Assembly: GCA_023422095.1 (NCBI GenBank)
Contig: JAEZSD010000043.1
Location: forward strand, 1 to 14,672
Origin: Bacillota bacterium
GTDB taxonomy: Bacteria; Bacillota_I; Bacilli_A; RFN20; CAG-826
Length of the DNA: 14,672 nucleotides
Direction of reading: 5' to 3'
Part shown: one piece after another, positions 6,187 through 12,690 of the stretch
How the letters are laid out: every line of letters begins with the position of its first letter
How positions within the stretch are numbered: position 1 is the first letter of the stretch
Translations under genes and position numbers: made by a program
Notes under the pieces: model-generated
Told to the model about the DNA's origin: nothing
The model's input: only the letters and a program-made list of their open reading frames with translations
Database searches by the model: none

Positions 6187-7299
6187 ATGGATTTGTTATT
6201 ACAATATGATAGTGCTAAATTCAATGATTACATTTTGAAACTGAAGACAATCGCTTCTTTTTCAAAATTGTTTTCGGAAAATGATGCCCCTTATATTCAT
6301 TCTAGATCTGCCGAAAACATTTATACCGATTCTTTAGGCGCTATTAATGTCTCTAGAAATGACTCCACAGCTGATGCCGTTTATGATAGAACGGGTGTCG
6401 GCATTAAAACCTTTATTAATGTTAGTAACCAAAAAATTGCTGAATTTAATGGATTAAGACCACGTTATGCGCACCTTCACGGCATCGACTTAGCCAGAGC
6501 GATTGCTGGATTCAGAAACAATAGAATCGATATCACCATGCGTGCTTATGGTTTGAATCGAATCATCTACCATTATATCGTTAGAGAACCCGCCATTATC
6601 AAAATCTTCGAAGAAGAAATGAACCGAGTTGATATTGACAACATAACAATTACTGTAGAAACAGACAAGAAAATTGCTTTTACTGACGGGATAGAACAAT
6701 ATGAATTTGTTTATTCAAAAAGCACCTTATACAAAAGGTTCAATCTTGAACACCCCTTTGTTGAGTTTGAGGTTTCCATCATATCAGATCCTCTCGATGA
6801 ATTAGTAGAATATTTGAACTATCAAGACCTCACACCTGGACTTATTAGTTTTTATACACCTCCATCGGAGCCCGACACCCTCATCATTCCTCTTTACACA
6901 GAAGACGCGGGAGGAAATAGAAAAGTTTGGGAGAGAAGCGGATTAAATCAATGGAATGCTGCTGGCCGGCCAAGGCATCTAAATGAAGTGTATATAAATT
7001 TTCCGGCAAGAATCAGACATGCGAATCCAGATTTCTTCCCACATAGAGATGTGCGCTGGGATTTGAGATTGCCGGATGGAAGACATCTGTCTATGAAATT
7101 ATGCCAAGATAATGAAAAAGCTATTATGTCTGATCCTAACAGGGATTTAGGACAATGGCTATTAAGGGATGTCTTAAATTTAGGAGAAGGTCAACTTTTA
7201 ACATATGATTATCTTTTAGAGGTCGGCATTGATTCGGTAATTTTTAAAAAAGAGGGAGAAGGTCAATATTCTGTTGACTTTATTTCCTTCGACGATTAA
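6187..7299 (+). CDS. Putative Type II restriction endonuclease with C-terminal B3-like DNA-binding domain
   Basis: A 370-aa soluble protein. Residues 262-366 resemble, from memory, the C-terminal B3 domain of NgoFVII/BfiI-type restriction enzymes: LNEVYINFPARI, NPDFFPHRD, LRLPDGRHLSMKLCQDNEK, SDPNRDLGQWLLRDVL, LTYDYLLEVGIDSV. BfiI-type enzymes carry a phospholipase D nuclease with an HxK motif; none is seen here. Instead, residues 56-88 (SRNDSTADA...TGVGIKTF...KIAEFN) have conserved-looking acids (D59, D63, E86) and K74, which could be a divergent PD-(D/E)XK site. That is tentative. The gene lies head to head with the cytosine methyltransferase, which supports the role of cognate nuclease. 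Both should recognise the same DNA site. Arginine is mostly AGA, as elsewhere in the island. Confidence 0.7.
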   Translation: MDLLLQYDSAKFNDYILKLKTIASFSKLFSENDAPYIHSRSAENIYTDSLGAINVSRNDSTADAVYDRTGVGIKTFINVSNQKIAEFNGLRPRYAHLHGIDLARAIAGFRNNRIDITMRAYGLNRIIYHYIVREPAIIKIFEEEMNRVDIDNITITVETDKKIAFTDGIEQYEFVYSKSTLYKRFNLEHPFVEFEVSIISDPLDELVEYLNYQDLTPGLISFYTPPSEPDTLIIPLYTEDAGGNRKVWERSGLNQWNAAGRPRHLNEVYINFPARIRHANPDFFPHRDVRWDLRLPDGRHLSMKLCQDNEKAIMSDPNRDLGQWLLRDVLNLGEGQLLTYDYLLEVGIDSVIFKKEGEGQYSVDFISFDD

Positions 7300-7542
7300 A
7301 GGGTTTTTGATCAAACAAACAAGCTAGTTTATCAAAATCAACCATTTCATTTTTTGAAGATCATATCATTTTTGACCTTTTATAAGCGAAATAATATAGC
7401 CGAATATGATAAGCAATCAAAAATAGGAAGAAAAAATAACCCTTATAAAGGGGTGAGGTTCACTTGAATTTAATTGGTTCACTTTTTGGGGTTAGAATAC
7501 GTATTGTATCAAAAGTCGAAAACCCACACATTTCAGAAAAAC
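7300..7542. other. Gene-free stretch before the right repeat
   Basis: AT-rich and without a convincing gene. It holds an 11-bp imperfect stem (7305-7316 with 7327-7337, one bulge), TCATTTTT-type direct repeats (7347 and 7367), a short CCCTT/AAGGG stem near 7440-7452, GGTTCACTT twice (7458 and 7476), and the palindrome AATACGTATT at 7496-7505. None has a clear function. Just before the repeat, TCG and CCCA at 7517-7526 faintly recall the tRNA-His 3' end seen at the same place left of the island. The next gene-free piece, 7579-7678, is T-rich and shows nothing clear. Confidence 0.5.
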
Positions 7543-7564
7543 AAGACCCTTCGTGTCTTTTTTT
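7543..7564 (+). terminator. Second copy of the tRNA-type terminator, degraded stem
   Basis: AAGAC (7543-7547) pairs with GTCTT (7555-7559), with a run of seven T (7558-7564). The stem is shorter than in the left copy (5 bp against 7) because the loop side has diverged. It could still terminate transcription leaving the island and so insulate the rnf promoter. Confidence 0.6.
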
Positions 7565-7578
7565 CATGGGGCAACCGA
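7555..7578 (+). repeat. Right direct repeat of the island (24-bp core)
   Basis: Identical over 24 bp to 1424-1447, in the same orientation and 6131 bp away. It marks the right border of the island. It includes the T-run and the ATGGGGCAACCGA arm that is complementary to the tRNA-His 3' end. Confidence 0.85.
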
Positions 7579-7678
7579 ACAAAAGAAAGCGAGGCAGGCC
7601 ATATCAATTTTTCTTTTTTCATTATAAATAGCGGGTCATGAAGGATAGATAAAACCGGTTACATTCTCGCAAATAACA

Positions 7679-7707
7679 TTGTTTAAGATTCGCTCCCTTT
7701 GTATACT
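7679..7707 (+). promoter_or_regulatory. rnf operon promoter
   Basis: TTGTTT (7679-7684), a 17-bp spacer, then TATACT (7702-7707), predicting a start near 7714 and a leader of only about 11 nt. A second possible -10, TATAAA at 7714-7719, ends 5 nt before the rnfC ATG and would make the mRNA leaderless. No Shine-Dalgarno site lies in this stretch in either case. Confidence 0.5.
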
Positions 7708-7724
7708 AAAGTATATAAAATCCC

Positions 7725-9056
7725 ATGATTAACATTTTTAAAAGCTTTGTTCCGATTCATCTGGAAGATCACAAAATGCAGGCTTCAGAAGCCGATGTTT
7801 TGCAAATTGATGAAAATAAAATTCCATCAATCTTTATTCCGCTCGTAAGTCCTAATGGCACACGAATAGATTTATTCGTCAAAGAAGGCGATAAAGTAGC
7901 GGTCGGAACATTAATCGGACGGCGAAAAGATTTTTATGTACCAATTTTCTCTTCGATATCAGGCGTTGTTAAGGGAATAGTTAGCAAATATAATCCACTT
8001 GTTGGAAGAGCAAGTGAACATTTAGAAATTGCTAATGATTTTCAAAAGACAAGATCTAATCCTTTAAAAACCATTTCTTTTGATAGTGACTCCAAAGACA
8101 TAATTGCCGCCATTAAAGAAGCCGGAATCGTCGGCTTAGGGGGAGCGGGATTTCCTGCGTATTTTAAATATGAAAATAGCAGTAATATCGACACCGTTAT
8201 AATTAACGGAGTGGAATGTGAACCATATTTATCGACCGACTATAAGCTGCTTCAATATCACGCGCTTGATGTTATTAAAGGGAGCGAATTACTTCGCTTA
8301 GCCGCGCAAGCGGATAAGGCCATTATTGTTCTTAAAAAGAACAAAACCGCCCTTGTTGAAACTCTCAAGAAACACTTAGTTGATTTTCCACACGTGACCT
8401 ATATTTTAGTCAAAGACATATATCCCATGGGTTGGGAAAGACTTTTAATTAAACGAGTTCTTAATCGAACATATAATGCGCTTCCTAAAGAAGCACATGT
8501 CATCGTCAATAATGTCGCAACAGCAATGGCGACCGGCCAGGCCTTAATTCAAGGTGAACCGCTAACTCATCGCACGATCACTGTATCTGGCAACGCTATT
8601 AAACAAGCAGTCAATATTCAAGCCCCAATCGGTACTCCGCTTTCTCTTATCGTCGAAGAAGTAGGCGGATATACGACTGATGAAGTTGTTTCTTTTGCTG
8701 GTGGACCAATGACTTCGCGAGCCCTTAGTGACGATTCATATGTCTTGCAGGCTTCAATGAATGGGTATACGGCGATTAAACCGGTTTCTTATCGTCAAGT
8801 GCCTTGTTTAAGATGTGGCGCTTGCACGGCAGCATGTCCAGCCGGAATTCAACCAATCGAAATCAAATTGGCCCTTGATAGTAATAATGTCGATCGTTTA
8901 ATGAAATTAAATGTTGATCGCTGTGTCGAATGTGGAATATGTTCCTATGTGTGTCCGTCGTTTATCGAAGTGGCAGATACCGTCATTCGCGCTAAAGTCA
9001 GAGTTCGCATACAAAACGCTAAGCGCGAGATATCTAAAAAAGGAGTGGTCTTATGA
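7725..9056 (+). CDS. rnfC: Rnf electron transport complex subunit C
   Basis: A 443-aa peripheral subunit that oxidises or reduces NAD(H) at the cytoplasmic face of the Rnf complex. The N-terminal region (IHLEDHK, 11-17) is the usual RnfC start. The nucleotide/FMN-binding region has GLGGAGFP (137-144) and CEPYLSTDYKLL (165-176). Two 4Fe-4S motifs are intact: CLRCGACTAACP (361-372) and CVECGICSYVCP (400-411). The YPxGxEKQLI-type block reads IYPMGWERLLIKRV, a small deviation. An in-frame stop lies 7 nt upstream of ATG 7725, so this is the only reasonable start. It has no Shine-Dalgarno site. It is the first gene of the operon and overlaps rnfD by 4 nt. Confidence 0.95.
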   Translation: MINIFKSFVPIHLEDHKMQASEADVLQIDENKIPSIFIPLVSPNGTRIDLFVKEGDKVAVGTLIGRRKDFYVPIFSSISGVVKGIVSKYNPLVGRASEHLEIANDFQKTRSNPLKTISFDSDSKDIIAAIKEAGIVGLGGAGFPAYFKYENSSNIDTVIINGVECEPYLSTDYKLLQYHALDVIKGSELLRLAAQADKAIIVLKKNKTALVETLKKHLVDFPHVTYILVKDIYPMGWERLLIKRVLNRTYNALPKEAHVIVNNVATAMATGQALIQGEPLTHRTITVSGNAIKQAVNIQAPIGTPLSLIVEEVGGYTTDEVVSFAGGPMTSRALSDDSYVLQASMNGYTAIKPVSYRQVPCLRCGACTAACPAGIQPIEIKLALDSNNVDRLMKLNVDRCVECGICSYVCPSFIEVADTVIRAKVRVRIQNAKREISKKGVVL

Positions 9057-10267
9057 AATTTATCATTCAACCTCCTCCTTTTACACGCCACAAACGTTCA
9101 ACGACTTCCATCATGTATGAGCTGAGTGCTTTACTCGCTTTATTGTGGATTGCGGCGATTGTTTATAATTTCACGATTAACCCGAGTTATGGCCTAAAAG
9201 CCATTTTTATGGTTGTTGTCGCCGTAGTTACAACCTTAATTTGTGATGTTTTAGTTGCAGCTATTACTTATCGTGATAAGGAAAAACCTCTATTTCGCTA
9301 TTTATTTATGAAGGTTAAGGAAAATTATAGTCTTGTTACAGCCTTAATATTTGCCTTATCTTTACCAATTGGCACACCTTACTATGTAATTATTATCGGT
9401 AGCTTATTCGCTACATTAATTGTTAAATATGCTTTTGGCGGATTTGGGGCCAACATTTTTAATCCCGCTCTCTTTGCCCGCCTCTTTGTCACTTTTGCTT
9501 TTGGTTCGCAGTTGACGGCCTTCATTGATACTGTTCCGAGCAATGTCTCGTCATTGACGGATGTTGGGGTGACGATTACGACTTCTTTTTCAAGCCAGGG
9601 TGTTAAGTGGATTAGCGATTCGCTAGCGGGGCTCAATGTAACCATGGGACAGCTATGGTTAGGTAATTATGCGGGAGCGATTGGCGAAACGTTTGCTGGC
9701 TTAATTCTTGTCCTTGGTATTTATATGGTTGTTCGTAAAATTTGCAACTGGCGGCCGATGGTCGCTTACTTACTGACGGTAATTTTGACAGCGCTTGTCA
9801 TCGCCTTAATTACTGGTCTTAATCCCGGTACATATATTTTGCTCCATTTGGCGATGGGGGGACTTATGTACGGTGCCATTTTTATGATTACCGATCCAGT
9901 TACTTCCCCGACATCGATGTTTGGAAAAGTTTTAATCGGTGTTATTGCCGGTCTCATGACGGTATTAATCAGAATTCAGGGGGGATATCCTGAAGGCGTT
10001 ACTTTTGCCATTGCCATCGCTAATTTGCTCTCGCCATTAATCGACCGATTCGCCACAGGCATGACAATCAATAATGGCTTTAAAAAATGGTCAGTTATAT
10101 TATCGGTTTTACTTTTATCATTAGCTTTGAATGGCGGGTTGGCATATTACAATACGCAAGCGCAAAGTCCGCAACATGAAGACTCACAAATGGTGATTGA
10201 CCTTACTAATGACTTACCAATAGAAGAGCCACAAAATTTATATTTTGTTGAGGTAGCAACTAGATGA
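9053..10267 (+). CDS. rnfD: Rnf electron transport complex subunit D
   Basis: A 404-aa integral membrane flavoprotein of the NqrB/RnfD family. Recognisable blocks are NPALFARLFVTFAF (137-150), GNYAGAIGETFAG (204-216), GGLMYGAIFMITDPVTSP (269-286) and IRIQGGYPEGVTFAI (306-320). RnfD carries FMN linked to a threonine in an SGATP-type motif. At the matching place this protein reads DVGVTITTS (170-178), so T174 is the likely acceptor in a changed context. After the last membrane helix (about 347-366) there is an acidic tail of some 38 residues that is not usual for the family. AAGGAG (9040-9045) lies 7 nt before the start. It overlaps rnfC and rnfG by 4 nt each. Confidence 0.93.
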   Translation: MKFIIQPPPFTRHKRSTTSIMYELSALLALLWIAAIVYNFTINPSYGLKAIFMVVVAVVTTLICDVLVAAITYRDKEKPLFRYLFMKVKENYSLVTALIFALSLPIGTPYYVIIIGSLFATLIVKYAFGGFGANIFNPALFARLFVTFAFGSQLTAFIDTVPSNVSSLTDVGVTITTSFSSQGVKWISDSLAGLNVTMGQLWLGNYAGAIGETFAGLILVLGIYMVVRKICNWRPMVAYLLTVILTALVIALITGLNPGTYILLHLAMGGLMYGAIFMITDPVTSPTSMFGKVLIGVIAGLMTVLIRIQGGYPEGVTFAIAIANLLSPLIDRFATGMTINNGFKKWSVILSVLLLSLALNGGLAYYNTQAQSPQHEDSQMVIDLTNDLPIEEPQNLYFVEVATR

Positions 10268-10863
10268 ATAAGTTATTAAAATTACCAATTTTCTTAGCGG
10301 TAGTTTCCCTTATTGCCGGGGCGACTTTGGCGACCGTTAATTATTTTACTTTGCCGATAATTACGTTGCGTGAACAAATGGCTCTTGATGCTGGGTATCT
10401 CGAGCTTCTTAAAATTGATGAAAGCCAATTTGTAACACTGAATCGCGTTCCCGAAACAGGGACGATTGTTGCTGAAGCGGACTTAAGTGCAAAAGGCATC
10501 ATCGATTATGTGATGTATGAAAATAAAAGTGATGATACGCTGTTTGGTATTGTCTATAACGGCTTAGTCAGTGGTCATAACAATAATACAATTGTTTTCC
10601 AAGTTGGCTTTAAAGGCGGTGTTTTTGCCGGCTATAATAATATATCCAATCAGGAAACGCCGACCTATGGTGGTATATATTTAAATGATTTAGACTCCGT
10701 CATTCAAGGATTAAGGGCTGACGATGAAGCAGCCTTCTTAACTGCACTTAACGAATATAAAACAGACAATTCATTAAGAGTGACGAATACCGAAAAGAAT
10801 CTCGTTCCAGCTTTATGGGCGGCGGCCAGTCATTACATGTCTTTACTGGAGGATGCTTCTTAA
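10264..10863 (+). CDS. rnfG: Rnf electron transport complex subunit G, flavoprotein
   Basis: A 199-aa protein with one N-terminal membrane helix (about 6-27) and an extracytoplasmic FMN-binding domain. ETPTYGG (131-137) matches the family's ETPGLG block. Toward the C-terminus, where relatives have SGATxTS followed by a helix, this one reads LRVTNT (171-176) followed by LVPALWAAASHYM. T174 would be the residue that ApbE links to FMN, but the preceding S-G-A is replaced by L-R-V. The N-terminal AGATLA (18-23) lies in the membrane helix and is not the flavin site. It overlaps rnfD by 4 nt and rnfE by 1 nt, and GAGG precedes its start. Confidence 0.88.
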   Translation: MNKLLKLPIFLAVVSLIAGATLATVNYFTLPIITLREQMALDAGYLELLKIDESQFVTLNRVPETGTIVAEADLSAKGIIDYVMYENKSDDTLFGIVYNGLVSGHNNNTIVFQVGFKGGVFAGYNNISNQETPTYGGIYLNDLDSVIQGLRADDEAAFLTALNEYKTDNSLRVTNTEKNLVPALWAAASHYMSLLEDAS

Positions 10864-11540
10864 TGAAACAAAAACTTAACATTTTCATTAGTAGCGCCTT
10901 TACTAATAACTCGACTTTTGTCTTGCTCTTAGGATTGTGTTCAATCCTCGCTACTTCCAGCACCCTTTCTTCGGCGTTGGGAATGGGGCTCGCAGTTACG
11001 ATTGTTTTAACATTGACCAATCTTATTATTTCGCTTCTTAGAAAAATAATACCTAATGAAATACGCATACCGGTTTACATTATTATCATCGCTTCAACAG
11101 TGACCATCGTTGAAATGCTGATGAAAGCTTTTACTCCGGAACTAACAACCTCATTAGGCGTCTATTTACAGCTTATTGTCGTCAATTGTATAATCATGGC
11201 CCGCGCCGAAGTCTTCGCCAGTAAAAATAAACCTCTTGATTCTTTGATTGATGGATTGGGGACGTCTCTTGGATATCTTCTTTCAATTGTCGTCTTATCT
11301 TTATTTAGAGAAATTATCGGAACGGGGGCCCTAACTTTCGTCAATCCTTTTAATAATGTAACCGTCTTCAGTTGGACGATATTTGATGCTCGCTATGCAA
11401 TACCTCTGATGGTTGATAATACCGGTGCATTTTTAATTCTTGGATTATTATTGGCGGGTATTAACGGCATAGCGATGATTGTTTCTTCGCGAAAAAAGCG
11501 GCGGAAAGAAGCCTTAATCGTCAAAGGCGAACAAGGATAG
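10863..11540 (+). CDS. rnfE: Rnf electron transport complex subunit E
   Basis: A 225-aa protein of the RnfE/NqrD family with six predicted membrane helices. It has LLLGLCSILATS (21-32), IPVYIIIIASTVTIVEM (69-85) and YLQLIVVNCIIMARAEVFA (101-119). C26 and C109 match the cysteines that, with those of RnfA, hold an Fe-S centre inside the membrane. The family's YIPLIVVNC reads YLQLIVVNC here. The start at 10863 overlaps the rnfG stop by 1 nt and is preceded by GGAGG; a longer frame to 10815 would lie within rnfG and lacks family similarity. Confidence 0.93.
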   Translation: MKQKLNIFISSAFTNNSTFVLLLGLCSILATSSTLSSALGMGLAVTIVLTLTNLIISLLRKIIPNEIRIPVYIIIIASTVTIVEMLMKAFTPELTTSLGVYLQLIVVNCIIMARAEVFASKNKPLDSLIDGLGTSLGYLLSIVVLSLFREIIGTGALTFVNPFNNVTVFSWTIFDARYAIPLMVDNTGAFLILGLLLAGINGIAMIVSSRKKRRKEALIVKGEQG

Positions 11541-11547
11541 AAGCGAT

Positions 11548-12123
11548 ATGGGTATAATTGCATTAATCATTTCAGCAATGCTGGTATCTAATGTTGTATT
11601 AGTTCGTTTTTTAGGTACTTGCCCCTTTTTAGGAGTATCCAAGAAGCTCAATAACGCCATTGGCCTAGGCTTAGCCACGATGTTTGTTGTCTTCTTCTCT
11701 TCGTTATTATCATATGGTTTATATCACGGCGTATTAAAACCGCTGGGCTTAGAATTTTTATCGCTTGTCAGTTTTATTTTAATCATTGCCTCGTTTGTGC
11801 AGTTTGTCGAAATGTTTTTAAAGAAATTTATTCCTTCCTTATACCGATCATTAGGAATCTATTTACCTTTAATCACCACAAATTGCCTAGTGTTAGGTAT
11901 TGCTCTAGAAATTATCGGTAACAATTATTCCTTACTGGAAACAATCGTCTATTCCTTATCGGTAACGGCAGGCTTTCTTCTTGTTTTAATTCTCTTTTCT
12001 ATTATTCGTGAACGAGTTGAATCAATGAACCGTGTTCCGCAAGCTTTTAAAGGAGTTGCCATCGCCTTGATCATTACAGCGCTTATGACCATGGTTTTCT
12101 TTGGCTTTCAGGGGTTAGCATAA
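11548..12123 (+). CDS. rnfA: Rnf electron transport complex subunit A
   Basis: A 191-aa protein of the RnfA/NqrE family with six predicted membrane helices and the usual length. Signature blocks are LVRFLGTCPFLGVSKK (18-33), FVEMFLKKFIPSLYRSLGIY (86-105) and LPLITTNCLVLG (106-117). C25 and C113 are the expected ligands of the intramembrane Fe-S centre shared with RnfE. RnfA and RnfE are inverted homologues that carry electrons across the membrane. AAGGA lies upstream in the 7-nt gap after rnfE. The next gene starts directly after its stop codon. Confidence 0.95.
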   Translation: MGIIALIISAMLVSNVVLVRFLGTCPFLGVSKKLNNAIGLGLATMFVVFFSSLLSYGLYHGVLKPLGLEFLSLVSFILIIASFVQFVEMFLKKFIPSLYRSLGIYLPLITTNCLVLGIALEIIGNNYSLLETIVYSLSVTAGFLLVLILFSIIRERVESMNRVPQAFKGVAIALIITALMTMVFFGFQGLA

Positions 12124-12324
12124 ATGCCAGAACTACTTATCAAAACATTGCTAACAATCGCCATACTAGCTGGACTAGTCGGTCTTTTTATTTTTAGTTA
12201 TCTATTAAATAAAAAGGTTCCTCGTCCCGAGAAGTGCGATCAAGAAAAAATAAACGAATGTTCGCAGTGTACTATTCGTTCATGTCCTCTTTCTCAAAAT
12301 GTTGATAAGGATAAGGAGGAATAG
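12124..12324 (+). CDS. 66-aa membrane protein with four cysteines, NqrM-like or FeoB-associated-like
   Basis: One N-terminal membrane helix (about 7-29), then a cytoplasmic tail with C38, C46, C49 and C54 (C-x7-C-x2-C-x4-C). It sits between rnfA and rnfB with no gap to rnfA and 5 nt to rnfB. Size, layout and context resemble NqrM, the small one-helix, four-cysteine factor needed for Fe loading of the NqrD/NqrE site, which is homologous to RnfE/RnfA. The FeoB-associated Cys-rich proteins have a similar shape. The likely role is to bind iron or an Fe-S cluster and deliver it to RnfA/RnfE; this is inference. An alternative is an electron carrier that partly replaces the missing RnfB domains. Confidence 0.75.
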   Translation: MPELLIKTLLTIAILAGLVGLFIFSYLLNKKVPRPEKCDQEKINECSQCTIRSCPLSQNVDKDKEE

Positions 12325-12329
12325 TAATC

Positions 12330-12653
12330 ATGGATTGGACCGATATTTTAATCGCCGCTGGAATTATGATCTGCTTAGGGGGAGTATTAGGTTTAGCCCT
12401 TGCTTTTGCCGATAAGAAATTAGCGGTAAAAAGCGATGAGCGAATCGCCAATGTGACCAAAATGCTTCCGGGACTTAATTGTGGATTGTGCGGTCATCCC
12501 GGATGTGAGGCGATGGCTACAGCCCTTCTTAAAGGACAGCAAAAGAAGGTTTCGGCCTGTCGCCCGGCAAAAAGGGAAACGCATCAATATATTGTTGACT
12601 ACATTAATTCCACACCCGATTCCGATGGAAAGACGATAAAAGTCGAAGTATGA
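12330..12653 (+). CDS. rnfB: Short Rnf subunit B, without ferredoxin domains
   Basis: A 107-aa protein with an N-terminal membrane helix (about 7-26) and the RnfB-specific Fe-S domain: C51, C54, C59 and C77 in LPGLNCGLCGHPGC...C. In ordinary RnfB this is followed by two or more ferredoxin-type CxxCxxCxxxC motifs, for a length of some 180 to 330 residues. Here the frame ends 30 residues after C77. The 37 nt before the next gene hold no further cysteine motif in any frame, so this is not a simple frameshift. A perfect AAGGAGGA (12313-12320), the strongest ribosome site of the operon, precedes the ATG. It would anchor one 4Fe-4S cluster at the membrane; a separate ferredoxin would have to reach it directly. 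Confidence 0.88.
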   Translation: MDWTDILIAAGIMICLGGVLGLALAFADKKLAVKSDERIANVTKMLPGLNCGLCGHPGCEAMATALLKGQQKKVSACRPAKRETHQYIVDYINSTPDSDGKTIKVEV

Positions 12654-12690
12654 TAAAGAACCTAGCCAAGGTCTCTTTGAGTAATAAGGT

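Larger units (their letters stand above)
1424..7554. mobile_element. Genomic island carrying a GHKL-ATPase / restriction-modification module, at tRNA-His
   Basis: One copy of the direct repeat plus the 6.1 kb between copies. The left border lies at the 3' side of a tRNA gene, a favoured integration site. Every recognisable gene inside belongs to a restriction-modification or defence-like set, and the flanking genes are housekeeping or energy genes. The island genes prefer AGA for arginine, while the flanking Nudix and rnf genes use many CGN codons, which suggests different origins. No integrase, transposase or relaxase is visible, so the element may be non-autonomous, decayed, or exchanged by homologous recombination between the repeats. 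The borders are inferred from the repeats only. Confidence 0.6.

Noticed and set aside
6096..6224. Longer N-terminus for the methyltransferase
   Set aside because: It would cross its own promoter, the palindrome and the start of the divergent gene, and family members begin just before motif I.
6187..7299. Phospholipase D-type nuclease like BfiI
   Set aside because: No HxK(x4)D motif is present; only the C-terminal domain resembles that group.
7305..7337. 11-bp bulged hairpin after the nuclease gene as a terminator
   Set aside because: AT-rich stem, 10-nt loop and no T-run directly after it; a T-run starts only about 10 nt later.
7496..7505. AATACGTATT palindrome
   Set aside because: Short and AT-rich, expected by chance in such sequence, and not placed at a promoter.
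7457..7530. Possible relic of a tRNA before the right repeat (GGTTCA, TCG...CCCA)
   Set aside because: No acceptor, anticodon or T-stem can be paired; the likeness is limited to a few bases.
7464..7631. 55-codon frame with TTG start after a GGGGTGAGG site, sharing LFFMGQP with the frame at the left border
   Set aside because: The shared peptide is only the translation of the direct repeat with its terminator T-run; the rest is low-complexity and matches nothing I know.
12654..12690. Frameshifted remainder of RnfB after the short frame
   Set aside because: Only 37 nt remain before the next gene and none encodes a CxxCxxC motif in any frame.
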